A DNA stretch of 34,342 nt from Rhodopirellula sp. (GTDB lineage Bacteria > Planctomycetota > Planctomycetia > Planctomycetales > Planctomycetaceae): the NCBI GenBank assembly GCA_013203845.1, contig JABMPE010000616.1, positions 1 to 34,342 of the forward strand, given 5' to 3'. Positions 1 through 8,749 of this stretch are shown here, one piece after another. A program made the translations under genes and the position numbers. Each line of letters opens with the position of its first letter. The stretch's first letter is position 1. Under the pieces are notes generated by a model. It was not told the origin of the DNA, made no database searches, and worked only from the letters and a program-made list of their open reading frames with translations.

Positions 1-3000
1 GAGTTTCTCCAGGGGCTGCGCGATCGAAGCTACTATGACTATGCGTTGCTCTATCTTGAAACGCTGGGTGCAGACACCAGCGTGCCCAAAGATATTCGCG
101 ACGTGGTTCCTTACGAAAAAGCAGCGACGCTCCTGCTGATGGCTCGCAGCGGAACCATTACCAATCCGGAAGTACAGTCGCGTCAGCTCGACCAGGCTTT
201 GGGCTTCCTTGAGGAGTTCATCAAAAACAGTCCGAATCATCCCAGGGCTGGCGAAGCCAACACCGAACGTGCCGGGATTCTGCTCGGCAAAGGAAGGGTT
301 GAGGTCTGGCAGTCGCGATCTCCGTCGAATAAAGAAAATCGAGCAGAATTCCAGAAAGTCGCACGAGACTATGTGTTGCAGGCTCGGGCGATATACCAGA
401 AGGCGCATGACCAGCACAAAGCCACGTGGGAAGCCTTCCCGAAGTTCATCGACCAGGTGGAAGAACCACAGAAGTTCACTGAACGTCGCCAGGCGGAAGT
501 ACGTTACATCGTGGCGCAACTTGACCTCGCCCACTGCCTCTATGAGGAAGCACAGACGAGCGATCAGGGTTCGGACGAGTACAAGGCTAAACTCCGCGAC
601 GCAGCAGCCGCTTACGAAGAGATTCACTCGAAGTACCGCAGTCAGATCGGCGGATTGTACGCTCGCACCTGGCAGGGAAAATGTTACGAAGAACAGGATG
701 ATATTCAGCGGGCACTGGGCATTTATAAGGAATTGCTCGGCCATCCAGGCAGCAGCGAAACGCTGGTCCGGTTGCAGGATCAGGTTCGTCACTTCCGGCT
801 GATCTGCCTGAATCACGAGCAGCGCAAGGACTATCAACTGGTCATTGATGAAGCCACGGAGTGGCTGAATGCGGCGAAAGGGCGGAAGAAATACTCCCCG
901 CAGTCGCTGGGCATTCGCTGGGAGCAGGTGCTTGCTCAGGAGAAGCTGGCCGAAGATCGGAATCTTCCGGAAAAGGATCGCAGTCGGCTGCTGACTGCCG
1001 CTTTGACGACGGTCCGCGTGATCAAGCGATTTCCCGGTCAGTACAAAGATCTGGCGACGTTCAAAGAGCGTGACCTCAATGTCAAGCTGCGAGGTGACGG
1101 AGCCAATGATGAGCCCCAGGACTTTGACACCGCTTTCAGTCTTGGTCAGGAACTCGCCACCAAAAAAACGAAACCATTGCTTGATGGTGTTCGAACCGCT
1201 CAGGCAACGAATGATAAAGAGAAAATCCAGACCGCTCGGACTGATCTTGATCAGCACCTCGAACGTGCCCGCAGCCTGTTGCGGCTGGCATTGCGACTGT
1301 CTGATGAAGACACGCCCATCAGCGATCTGAATCTGGCACGCTACTACCTGTCGTACATGCACCTGTTGTCGCGGAACAATTACGAGGCGGCGATTCTCGG
1401 CGAGTTCCTGGCGAATAACTACGGCGACGAAAATCCGGTGCAGGCCCAGGACGGGTCGTACATGGCGATGGCGGCTTACGTTCAGGCATTTAACGACAAC
1501 GAAAAGGCCAGACGTCGGGCTGATCAGGAAGTCGACGTTGCCCAGATGGAAAACATCGCCACGTTCCTGGTCAGAAAGTGGCCGGGCAGCGATCGTGCCA
1601 TGGATGCACGATTGCAGCTGGGAACAGTCTACGGCCAGTTGAAGCAGCATCAGCGTTCGGCGGACTGGTACAGTCAGGTTCCCGAAACGGCGTCGCAGTT
1701 TACAAACGCCCAGATTCGTGCCGGGCAGGCTTACTGGGCGGCCTACATTGACGGAGCCAGCAAAAGCGCGGCCGAGCAGCCACCAAAGGCTGACCTTGAC
1801 GGCTGGATGGCGTCCGCTGAAAAGTTTCTGAAGAACGGTATCGCGCGCGCCGAGAAAGACACACCAGCAGCGACCCCGGCCACAGACGATCTGATTGCCG
1901 CCAAGTTGTCCATCGTTCAGATTCTGGTGTCGGCTGGCAAGTACGCTGAGTGCGTAAAAATTCTTACCGGGCAGCCGCACTCGATTATCGAGGCGATCGC
2001 TGTTAAGGACGAAAAGACGCGACCAAAGACCGGTGGAGTTAAGAGTGTCGAATTCGCTTCGCTGGCATATCAACTGCTCCTGCGATGCTATGTCGGGACC
2101 CAGGATCTGGCCAAAGCTCAGGATACGATGAAGTCTCTTGAGACAATTGGCGGGGGCGGGGGAGAAGCGCTCACCGAAATGTACCGTCAGATCGGCCAGC
2201 AACTTCAGGACGAACTGGAACGTCTCAAGAATCAGAATCAACTCGAACAGTTCAACACCGTGCGTCAGTCGTTCCAGACATTCCTGGGTGAATTGTCCAA
2301 GCGTAAAGACCAGACAGTCGGGTCGTTGACGTGGATCGGCGAGACTTATTACGGGCTCGCACAGAGCAGCAATGAAGATCCTGGAACTGCCGGAAGCTTC
2401 TATGACCAGGCCGCAACCGCTTACCAGACGATCCTTGATCGAGCGAAAGAGGATCCGAAGTTCATCGACGCAGCGCGACTGACGGGCGTGCAATTGCGAC
2501 TGGTGAACTGCAAGCGTGAGAAGGGATCGTTCGAGGAAGCTTTGGCACTGGTCAAAACCATCATTGCTGCGAATCCGCGAAGCCTCGACGCACAGGTTGA
2601 AGCGAACTTTATTTTCCAGAACTGGGGAGCCAGCGGTCAGGGCGACTCGTGGAAGAAATACCAGGACGCGATGGCGGGTGACAAAGCCTCTGGACTGTGG
2701 GGCTGGGTCGACACTGCTCGTCGGATGGAGATGCTTCTGGCCCAGGGCGGTGCCGACGCACGGGATCGATATGAAAATCGTTACTACGAAGCTCGCTACA
2801 ATCTGACGAAGTGCAGCCTCGATCTCGGTTTGGCGCAAACCGGAGCGAAGAAGACCGAGGCGTTGGAAACCGCGAAGACTCAGGTGGTGTCTTTCGTGGC
2901 GATCACCAGTGATTTCAGCGAAGAATGGTGGCCGAAGTTCGATGGTCTCTATCGAGAGATTCAGACCGGGCTGGGCATGATTCCTGAACCGCTTGAAAAG

Positions 3001-3453
3001 CCCAAAGAGTATGTTGCTCCTGTTGCGACGGAAAATATTGCCTCAAAAACCGCTTCTGCAAAGAATGCGACGAAGAAACCGACCACCGCAAAGGTGACGC
3101 CGAAGAAGGAAGACGACGGAACGTTGACGTACGCCATCTTCGGCATCATCGCACTGCTGGGAGTTGGCGGTGGCGGATTCCTGGTCATGAAGGGGACAAA
3201 AACCCGCAAACCGTCGGCAGCGATGGCTTCCGTGGCCGTTGATGAGCCTGTCATCGCGCTTCCACCGGTCGTTGCACCGAGAAAGAAAAGAGCGGCGGCT
3301 CCCCAGCAAGGTGCCGCGGCAGCAGAGCCGACGGGTACGCCCGAGAAACCCAAGCGACCACTGACACCGGAAGAGAAAGCCATTCTGCTTCGTCGTCGAG
3401 CGGCGAAGGCGAAAGCTCAGGAGCAGGCGAAGAAGAAACAGGACGGCGAGTAG
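1..3453 (+). CDS. Large TPR-like helical-repeat membrane protein, 5' partial
   Basis: The frame is open from base 1 with no stop, so the true start lies before the window; the TTG at 46 is only the first start-like codon. About 1150 residues are visible, mostly amphipathic helical pairs rich in Ala, Gln and Tyr, as in tetratricopeptide scaffolds. One transmembrane segment lies at visible residues ~1042-1063 (YAIFGIIALLGVGGGGF), followed by a Lys/Ala/Pro-rich tail of ~85 residues that should face the cytoplasm. It is the first visible gene of an operon with a second TPR protein, ExbB and two ExbD proteins. From that context I infer a scaffold or adaptor for a proton-driven envelope complex. 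No enzymatic motif was seen. The helical-repeat nature is clear; the exact family is not recognised. Confidence 0.85.
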   Translation, partial: EFLQGLRDRSYYDYALLYLETLGADTSVPKDIRDVVPYEKAATLLLMARSGTITNPEVQSRQLDQALGFLEEFIKNSPNHPRAGEANTERAGILLGKGRVEVWQSRSPSNKENRAEFQKVARDYVLQARAIYQKAHDQHKATWEAFPKFIDQVEEPQKFTERRQAEVRYIVAQLDLAHCLYEEAQTSDQGSDEYKAKLRDAAAAYEEIHSKYRSQIGGLYARTWQGKCYEEQDDIQRALGIYKELLGHPGSSETLVRLQDQVRHFRLICLNHEQRKDYQLVIDEATEWLNAAKGRKKYSPQSLGIRWEQVLAQEKLAEDRNLPEKDRSRLLTAALTTVRVIKRFPGQYKDLATFKERDLNVKLRGDGANDEPQDFDTAFSLGQELATKKTKPLLDGVRTAQATNDKEKIQTARTDLDQHLERARSLLRLALRLSDEDTPISDLNLARYYLSYMHLLSRNNYEAAILGEFLANNYGDENPVQAQDGSYMAMAAYVQAFNDNEKARRRADQEVDVAQMENIATFLVRKWPGSDRAMDARLQLGTVYGQLKQHQRSADWYSQVPETASQFTNAQIRAGQAYWAAYIDGASKSAAEQPPKADLDGWMASAEKFLKNGIARAEKDTPAATPATDDLIAAKLSIVQILVSAGKYAECVKILTGQPHSIIEAIAVKDEKTRPKTGGVKSVEFASLAYQLLLRCYVGTQDLAKAQDTMKSLETIGGGGGEALTEMYRQIGQQLQDELERLKNQNQLEQFNTVRQSFQTFLGELSKRKDQTVGSLTWIGETYYGLAQSSNEDPGTAGSFYDQAATAYQTILDRAKEDPKFIDAARLTGVQLRLVNCKREKGSFEEALALVKTIIAANPRSLDAQVEANFIFQNWGASGQGDSWKKYQDAMAGDKASGLWGWVDTARRMEMLLAQGGADARDRYENRYYEARYNLTKCSLDLGLAQTGAKKTEALETAKTQVVSFVAITSDFSEEWWPKFDGLYREIQTGLGMIPEPLEKPKEYVAPVATENIASKTASAKNATKKPTTAKVTPKKEDDGTLTYAIFGIIALLGVGGGGFLVMKGTKTRKPSAAMASVAVDEPVIALPPVVAPRKKRAAAPQQGAAAAEPTGTPEKPKRPLTPEEKAILLRRRAAKAKAQEQAKKKQDGE

Positions 3454-3519
3454 GATTTTCTGACTGCAGACAGCGTAACTAATGAGCCACCGGCTCCTTT
3501 GGAGTTGAAGGATTATCAG

Positions 3520-4563
3520 ATGAAGCGACTGACATTCATGGCGATTGCGATGCTGACCGCGTCGTCTCTGGCCAGCACGGCCGGTGCCGTTGATATTGTG
3601 AATCGGAAAAGCGGCAAGCCTGCTCAAGGAGACATCACCGCGATCGCACAGCAGTCGGTCTCGCTTAAGTCGGGCGTCGGCGCGATGATCGAGGTTCCTG
3701 CAAACGATATTGTCAGCGTTCGCTGGGGAGCTGAACCCGCCGAATTGAATCTCGCACGAAGTGCCGAGGACAGCGGAAATCTGGTGCGGGCTTTAGAGCA
3801 GCTGAAGGCCAGTTCTGCGACAGCGGGAACGAATGAGGCCGTGAAAACGGAGATTGAGTTTCTCACCGCCCGAGTGAATACACGCGTGGCCCTTGAGCAG
3901 GATGCTACGAAACTGGCCGACGCTTCTGCATTATTGGCCAGCTTCGTTAAAGCTCACAACGACAACTTCCGGTACTTTAACGCGTTGCAGCTTCTGGGAA
4001 CTGTTCAACTGGCTGCTCAGGATTTCGCAGGCGCGGAAACCTCATTTGGTCAGCTCGCGAAAGCGCCCTGGCCGGACTACAAGATGGCGGCTCAGAACTC
4101 GACCGCGAAACTGGCCTTTCAGAAAGGTGATCTGACTGCGGCGTTGACTGCTTACGAGCAGGTGCTGAGTCAGACAGGAACTTCGCCAGGAGAACTTTCC
4201 CGTCGCAATGAGGCATTAATTGGCAAAGCGTCAGTGCAGCTCAAACAGGGAAATGCAGACGTTGCCTTGCAGGCGATCGCCGAAGCCATCGCTAAAACCA
4301 ATCCGGAAGACTCCGCCGTGCAGGCGGGAGCCTGGAACTTGAAAGGTGAATGCCTGAAGAGTCAGGGTAAAGTGAAGGAAGCAATCCTGGCTTACCTGCA
4401 CGTTCCGGTTTTGTTTGAAAAGGAAAAGCTGCCGCTTGCTGAGGCGCTTTACAATCTGGCCGTGTTGTGGCCGCGAGATGATCAGCCAGAGCGGGGGCTT
4501 GCTGCCAGACAGGAACTTGAAGAAAACTATCCCGACAGCCCGTGGACAAAAAAGCTACCGTAA
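3520..4563 (+). CDS. Exported TPR-repeat protein
   Basis: A 347-residue protein. The ATG at 3520 is chosen over the upstream TTG at 3499 because it is preceded by an AAGG-type ribosome site and begins directly with a Sec signal peptide (MKRLTFMAIAMLTASSLAS, likely cut after AGA near residue 23). After it comes a short beta-rich stretch (residues ~24-70, IVNRKSGKPAQGDITAIAQQ), then TPR-like helical pairs to the C-terminus. It is probably periplasmic. The gene lies 66 bases after the large TPR membrane protein and 132 bases before exbB, all on one strand. I infer a periplasmic partner of the ExbB/ExbD motor, loosely comparable to YbgF/CpoB beside Tol-Pal, but homology to CpoB is not shown. Confidence 0.85.
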   Translation: MKRLTFMAIAMLTASSLASTAGAVDIVNRKSGKPAQGDITAIAQQSVSLKSGVGAMIEVPANDIVSVRWGAEPAELNLARSAEDSGNLVRALEQLKASSATAGTNEAVKTEIEFLTARVNTRVALEQDATKLADASALLASFVKAHNDNFRYFNALQLLGTVQLAAQDFAGAETSFGQLAKAPWPDYKMAAQNSTAKLAFQKGDLTAALTAYEQVLSQTGTSPGELSRRNEALIGKASVQLKQGNADVALQAIAEAIAKTNPEDSAVQAGAWNLKGECLKSQGKVKEAILAYLHVPVLFEKEKLPLAEALYNLAVLWPRDDQPERGLAARQELEENYPDSPWTKKLP

Positions 4564-4695
4564 CCCGGCTCCAGAGTTGTTTCGGATCAAGCGAACGACA
4601 GGAAGACAGACCTTGCCGTAAACTGGCAGCGTCAACCGTAAAACTTCAGTAACAGAAACCAGTAAAGCGATTATCGCCTCGAGGAGAACTGAACG

Positions 4696-5622
4696 ATGCA
4701 ACATCCGGGTCTTATTCAACAGCTGCCGACCCTGCGTTCGATTGGCCTGGCCTTTCTAGTCTGCCTTTTCGGAATGTCAGTTTTTTCGGCTCCGGCTCAG
4801 GCATTTCAGGACGAGGCCCCTGCCGACGAAGCAGCCGCTCCTGTTGATGATACGGCTGAGGCAGCAACGCCAGTGGATGATGGTGCCGCTGACACTGCGG
4901 CGACTGACGAAGAAGCTGCCGCGACTGACAAGAACTTCCTGACCTGGATGATCGAGGCATCGGGCACGTTCGGTCTACTGATTCTGCTGCTGTCGTTCAT
5001 CATGGTCGCCTTGATCATGATGAATATCCTGCAGGTTCGCCGGGACAATTTCGTACCGCAGTCTTTTATCGAATCGTTCGAGCAGCGTTTGAATGCCAAG
5101 GATTATCAGGGGGCTTACGAAACCGCTCGTGCTGACGAGTCTCTCGTAGCTCGCGTGCTGGCGGCTGGCCTCAGCAAGCTGAATCAGGGCTACGACAAGG
5201 CCGTGGAAGGCATGCAGGAAGTCGGCGACGACGAGAACATGGCTCTTGAACATCGCCTGAGTTACCTGGCTCTCATCAGCGCCGTCGCTCCGATGCTCGG
5301 GCTGATGGGAACAGTTTCCGGGATGATTGCGAGTTTCCGTGAGATCGCGACTTCGCCGACCACTCCGAAGCCTTCGGAGCTGGCCGACGGTATCTCAACG
5401 GCTTTGTTTACAACGCTGGAAGGACTGGTGGTCGCTATTCCGGCGATGGTGTTCTATGCCATTCTGAGAAACCGGATTGCCCGCTTCGTTCTGGAGGTCG
5501 GCATGGTCAGCGAAGGTCTGATGGGACGCTTCGCTCAGGCTGGAAAAACACAGCCAGCTGCTCCGCAGCGTCCCGCCGGTGGTGCGGCTCCTGCCGGCGC
5601 TCCTGCGGCTCCGCAGGAATAG
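4696..5622 (+). CDS. exbB: MotA/TolQ/ExbB proton channel family protein
   Basis: A 308-residue inner-membrane proton channel subunit of the ExbB/TolQ family, which with ExbD converts proton motive force into movement across the envelope. A strong GAGGAG site ends 10 bases before the ATG. The N-terminus has a signal-like segment (residues ~15-36, ending APAQA) and a periplasmic Ala/Asp/Glu-rich linker (37-80). Then come TM1 (~92-112), a cytoplasmic helix-rich loop (~113-186), TM2 (~188-212, APMLGLMGTVSGMI, the family signature) and TM3 (~236-257, TLEGLVVAIPAMVFYAIL). The tail is Pro/Ala-rich. The acidic extension and signal peptide are longer than in E. coli ExbB (about 244 residues) but common in planctomycete-type homologues. 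Two exbD genes follow directly. Confidence 0.95.
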   Translation: MQHPGLIQQLPTLRSIGLAFLVCLFGMSVFSAPAQAFQDEAPADEAAAPVDDTAEAATPVDDGAADTAATDEEAAATDKNFLTWMIEASGTFGLLILLLSFIMVALIMMNILQVRRDNFVPQSFIESFEQRLNAKDYQGAYETARADESLVARVLAAGLSKLNQGYDKAVEGMQEVGDDENMALEHRLSYLALISAVAPMLGLMGTVSGMIASFREIATSPTTPKPSELADGISTALFTTLEGLVVAIPAMVFYAILRNRIARFVLEVGMVSEGLMGRFAQAGKTQPAAPQRPAGGAAPAGAPAAPQE

Positions 5623-5666
5623 TTGACAGAGTCGTTTATTGAACGTCGTTTATTAAGCAGAACTTT

Positions 5667-5690
5667 CCCGGAGCCGACAAAGGCTCCGGG
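5667..5690 (+). other. Intercistronic hairpin between exbB and exbD
   Basis: A perfect 9-bp stem (CCCGGAGCC at 5667-5675 with GGCTCCGGG at 5682-5690) encloses a 6-base loop. No T run follows, so it is more likely an mRNA-stabilising or processing hairpin, tuning the exbB:exbD ratio, than a terminator. The function is inference. Confidence 0.55.
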
Positions 5691-5720
5691 GTAGCTCCTT
5701 TAGTTCTGACGGATTTTGTA

Positions 5721-6209
5721 ATGGCGAAACGCAAACGAGAACCGAAAGCACTACCGGAAGCTGAAGTCGACATGACGCCCATGATCGACATCGTCTTCCA
5801 GTTGATTGCTTTCTTCATGGTGATTTCGAATTTCGAACAGACTCAGGCTGACGAGCGTGTCAAGTTGCCGCGAGACGCTCTGGCCAAGCCGCCGGAAGTG
5901 AAGGTTGAGCACGAACTGGTTCTGAATATCGGTTTTTATCGCGATATGAAGGGCGAGAAAACGGACGCTCAACCGTGGCTGTTTAACTTCGTTGATGGCG
6001 ATCCCGTGTTGCCTCTTTCTTCCGGCACTCAGCTCAAGAAAGAAGCGGCGATCTTCAAGGGCAAGCAGATCGACATCAAGGATGTGACTGTCAAAGTTCG
6101 CGCAGATGCCGAGGTTCAGACAGGAATTGTTCAGGAGCTGATCAAGCTCTGTCAGGACGCCGGATACGAGAAGTTTGCGATGTCGGCCATGTCCGGCCCG
6201 GAAGAGTGA
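5721..6209 (+). CDS. exbD: ExbD/TolR family biopolymer transport protein (first copy)
   Basis: A 162-residue ExbD/TolR-type protein. It has a short basic cytoplasmic N-terminus (MAKRKREPKALPEAEVDMTP), a single TM helix at ~21-37 (IDIVFQLIAFFMVISNF) with the conserved proton-path Asp at position 23, and a periplasmic domain to the C-terminus. It is slightly longer than E. coli ExbD (141 residues). It sits 98 bases after exbB, with a stable hairpin in the gap, and 83 bases before a second exbD. The ribosome site is weak. The paired divergent ExbDs suggest a heteromeric rotor/linker in this motor. Confidence 0.93.
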   Translation: MAKRKREPKALPEAEVDMTPMIDIVFQLIAFFMVISNFEQTQADERVKLPRDALAKPPEVKVEHELVLNIGFYRDMKGEKTDAQPWLFNFVDGDPVLPLSSGTQLKKEAAIFKGKQIDIKDVTVKVRADAEVQTGIVQELIKLCQDAGYEKFAMSAMSGPEE

Positions 6210-6292
6210 TGCGTTGGCCAATCGGCGACTTTACTGTTTGAGAATGAATCTGTTGGTGGTTGAAATCGTGTCAGCCTGAGGAGGCTGAAATC

Positions 6293-6802
6293 ATGGCGAG
6301 AAGACGAAAACAGTCTAAAGGCGAGAAACTGGAAACGAACATGTCGGCCATGATCGACATCGTTTTTCAGTTGCTGATTTTCTTCATGCTCACGCTGAGG
6401 ATTGTCGAGCCGGAAGGCGACTTCAACGTCAACATGCCGGCCAATGGTGCGCCGACCGACTCCAATGAGCCCCCTCCGTTCCCGGATATCAAGGTGAAAC
6501 TGAAAGCCAATCCTGACGGAACGCTGGCGGGGTTGTTCTTTGGTCAACGAAATCTGGGAATTGGTCCGGGTGCTTTCGAGCAATTGAACATCGAAATTCT
6601 GAAAGTGATTGGCCGGCCAGGAGATCCGATTACGAAGGACATGGCTGTCGAAATCGATGCGGACTACCAGCTTCACTTCAGCAATGTGATTAATGCCGTT
6701 GGTGCCTGCTCTGGACGCATCGACAAACGTAGCGGGAACGTTGTGAAATACATCGAGAAGATCAAATTCAAACCGCCGACTCCACAGGCTGCGGCGGGTT
6801 AA
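6293..6802 (+). CDS. exbD: ExbD/TolR family biopolymer transport protein (second copy)
   Basis: A 169-residue ExbD/TolR protein. The ATG at 6293 follows a strong GAGGAGG site; an upstream in-frame TTG at 6260 would add 11 residues and has no such site. It has a basic N-terminus (MARRRKQSKGEK), one TM helix at ~20-37 (MIDIVFQLLIFFMLTL) with the conserved Asp at 22, and a periplasmic domain. Sequence around the TM matches the first copy closely (MIDIVFQL), while the periplasmic parts differ. That suggests an old duplication with specialised periplasmic contacts. It is the last gene of the operon and is followed by an intrinsic terminator. No TonB or TolA gene is visible downstream. Confidence 0.93.
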   Translation: MARRRKQSKGEKLETNMSAMIDIVFQLLIFFMLTLRIVEPEGDFNVNMPANGAPTDSNEPPPFPDIKVKLKANPDGTLAGLFFGQRNLGIGPGAFEQLNIEILKVIGRPGDPITKDMAVEIDADYQLHFSNVINAVGACSGRIDKRSGNVVKYIEKIKFKPPTPQAAAG

Positions 6803-6833
6803 TGACGCCTCGCAGAATTCACGAAATCAATTC

Positions 6834-6863
6834 GGGCTCGAAGGATTCCTTCGAGCCCTTTTT
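6834..6863 (+). terminator. Rho-independent terminator of the exbB-exbD operon
   Basis: A perfect 11-bp stem (GGGCTCGAAGG at 6834-6844 pairing with CCTTCGAGCCC at 6848-6858), a 3-base loop and five T's (6859-6863). It lies 31 bases after the second exbD stop codon. Confidence 0.92.
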
Positions 6864-6929
6864 GTATATCGAATCAGGGATGCTGTTCCGGAGTGAAAAT
6901 CACCTCGGCAGGGTGAAACGGAGATCACT

Positions 6930-8603
6930 ATGGTGCCACTGAGTCAGGCTCTTGAACGTCTGAAAATCAAACGTCTCGTTCTGCAGATTCACGATCCCGC
7001 ATTTCCATCGGCGACCGACGAAGATGTTGGTCGCGGTTCTCCGAATTCCAGTGGAGCTGCGGAGTTCATCCGGTTTCTGCAACAGCGTGGCTTCAACGGA
7101 ATTCAGTTTGGGCCGCAGGGGCAGACGGCGAGATCGACTCCTTGTCCTTACGACGGTCGTTTGTTTCCTCATGATTTCAGATCGATTGTTCTGAATCCGC
7201 TGGTCGAGGATCCATACTGGCGGGGAATTCTTAGTCGCGAGACGCTGGAAGGCATCGTCCAGAGATGCCCGCCGGGGAATTACCGGACGCATCATGAATA
7301 TGCCTGGGACGAGGTTTCCGCGGCGCTGGATGAAGCGTTTGCGTGTTTTCGCGCAAGAGGCGACTCCGCTGCCGAGGTAAACGTCGATTTTGCTCAGTTC
7401 TGCGAGAGCAATGAATCGTGGCTTTCGAAAGACGATCGCGGAAGTGTGAACGAGCAGGCTGCGTTTCCGCAGTTTGCACTCGACCGACAACGGCAGGATT
7501 TGAGAGCGTCGTTTCCAGACTTGAGTTTCTACGGCGACCTGCAAATTGGAATGACCCGCGATGACGCGCAGGAATTTGCGTCGCTGTTTCATCCAGACTA
7601 TCTGATGGGAGCACCGCCCAGCCGGACCAATCCGGAAGGTCAGCCGTGGGGCTATGCCGTATTTCATCCGGAGCAGATCGAGCTGGGAAATGCGCAGGCG
7701 TTCCTGAAGCGGCGAGTCGAACGGATGCTGTCCGGTTTTGATGGAGTCCGGATCGACCACCCGCATGGACTGGTTTGCCCGTGGGTTTATCGTCGGGACG
7801 TTCAGCCATCACATGTCGCCGTGCGGTCAGGCTCGCGGCTGCACGAGTCGCCAGCGGTTGCGGAGCACTCGGAACTGGCAGCCTATGCGATTGCGACTGC
7901 CGAGCAGATCGACGCTTCCTGCGAGCCTTACGGTGAAGCGTGGGTCAAAGACCTGACGGACGACCAGGTGCGACGTTACTCGGTTCTGATTGACGTCGTT
8001 CTTGACTGCGTTCGTAAAGCGGGCGGCGACCTGACGTCGGACGTCGCCTGCGAAGTGCTCAGCACGCTGCCGTATCCGTTACGGCGAGTGATGGAGCACC
8101 ACGGTCTGGGGCGATTTCGAGTCGTGCAGAAAGCAAAGCTCGACAGCCCGGAAGACGTTTACCGGATTGAGCAGGCCTGTCCGAACGACTGGATCATGAT
8201 GGGCAATCACGACACGCCGCCAATCTGGATGCTGGCTCGCGGCTGGTGTGACGGTCGACGTGGGCAGGACTGGGGCGAGTATCTGGCTGATCGGCTGATC
8301 GTTCCCGAGGCGAACCGTGCTGAATTCGTGAGGCGGGTCGCGTCCGATCCGGGCGAACTGGTTCACTCACTCTTCGCGGCAATTCTCGCCAGCAACGCTC
8401 AGCATGTTTCGGTGTTCTTTACCGATTTGCTCGGCATGAGCGGTTTCTACAACAGCCCCGGCGTCGTCAATGACACCAACTGGACGCTGCGTGTGCCTCC
8501 GGATTTCGCCGCTCAGTACGAGCAGAAATGTCGCGAAGGCCGGGCTTTGAACGTCGCTCGATGTGCGCAGGCGGCTGTTGAGGCCGTGGAACGTCGCGGC
8601 TGA
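6930..8603 (+). CDS. malQ: 4-alpha-glucanotransferase (amylomaltase, GH77), divergent
   Basis: A 557-residue protein matching the GH77 amylomaltase layout. This family transfers alpha-1,4-glucan chains between acceptors in glycogen/maltodextrin metabolism in the cytoplasm. The three catalytic carboxylates can be placed by motif. The nucleophile Asp276 lies in FDGVRIDHPHGL, matching the family GxRIDH. The acid/base Glu375 lies in CEVLSTLPYPLRRVM, at the position of the usual AEDLG. The transition-state Asp428 lies in MMGNHDTPP, matching the usual THDxxT. The ATG has an ACGGAG site 7 bases upstream. The acid/base motif is degenerate (CEVL rather than AEDL), so this is a divergent member whose substrate may differ. 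It is a single gene between a terminator and a convergent operon. Confidence 0.85.
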   Translation: MVPLSQALERLKIKRLVLQIHDPAFPSATDEDVGRGSPNSSGAAEFIRFLQQRGFNGIQFGPQGQTARSTPCPYDGRLFPHDFRSIVLNPLVEDPYWRGILSRETLEGIVQRCPPGNYRTHHEYAWDEVSAALDEAFACFRARGDSAAEVNVDFAQFCESNESWLSKDDRGSVNEQAAFPQFALDRQRQDLRASFPDLSFYGDLQIGMTRDDAQEFASLFHPDYLMGAPPSRTNPEGQPWGYAVFHPEQIELGNAQAFLKRRVERMLSGFDGVRIDHPHGLVCPWVYRRDVQPSHVAVRSGSRLHESPAVAEHSELAAYAIATAEQIDASCEPYGEAWVKDLTDDQVRRYSVLIDVVLDCVRKAGGDLTSDVACEVLSTLPYPLRRVMEHHGLGRFRVVQKAKLDSPEDVYRIEQACPNDWIMMGNHDTPPIWMLARGWCDGRRGQDWGEYLADRLIVPEANRAEFVRRVASDPGELVHSLFAAILASNAQHVSVFFTDLLGMSGFYNSPGVVNDTNWTLRVPPDFAAQYEQKCREGRALNVARCAQAAVEAVERRG

Positions 8604-8637
8604 GGTTTGTGTCGCGTGCCAACCTGCCTCAGCATGA

Positions 8638-8724
8638 GTAGGGCATGACAAGCGAAGCGCAGGCATGCCATTCGGGAGGATTGCTTCGTGTCGGTACGCC
8701 TGCGCGGCGATTGACATGCCCTAC
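8638..8724. repeat. REPIN-like imperfect inverted repeat between convergent genes
   Basis: Two 32-base arms, 8638-8669 and 8693-8724, are inverted copies of each other with a few mismatches, around a 23-base spacer. Both arms start (reading inward) with GTAGGGCATG and share GCGCAGGC. The left arm has its own GGCATG/CATGCC pairing. It lies between the convergent glucanotransferase and aldolase genes, where it could also work as a bidirectional terminator. Copy number elsewhere in the genome is unknown from this window. Confidence 0.6.
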
Positions 8725-8749
8725 GGTTCATGAAACGGGCTTTGGGAGA

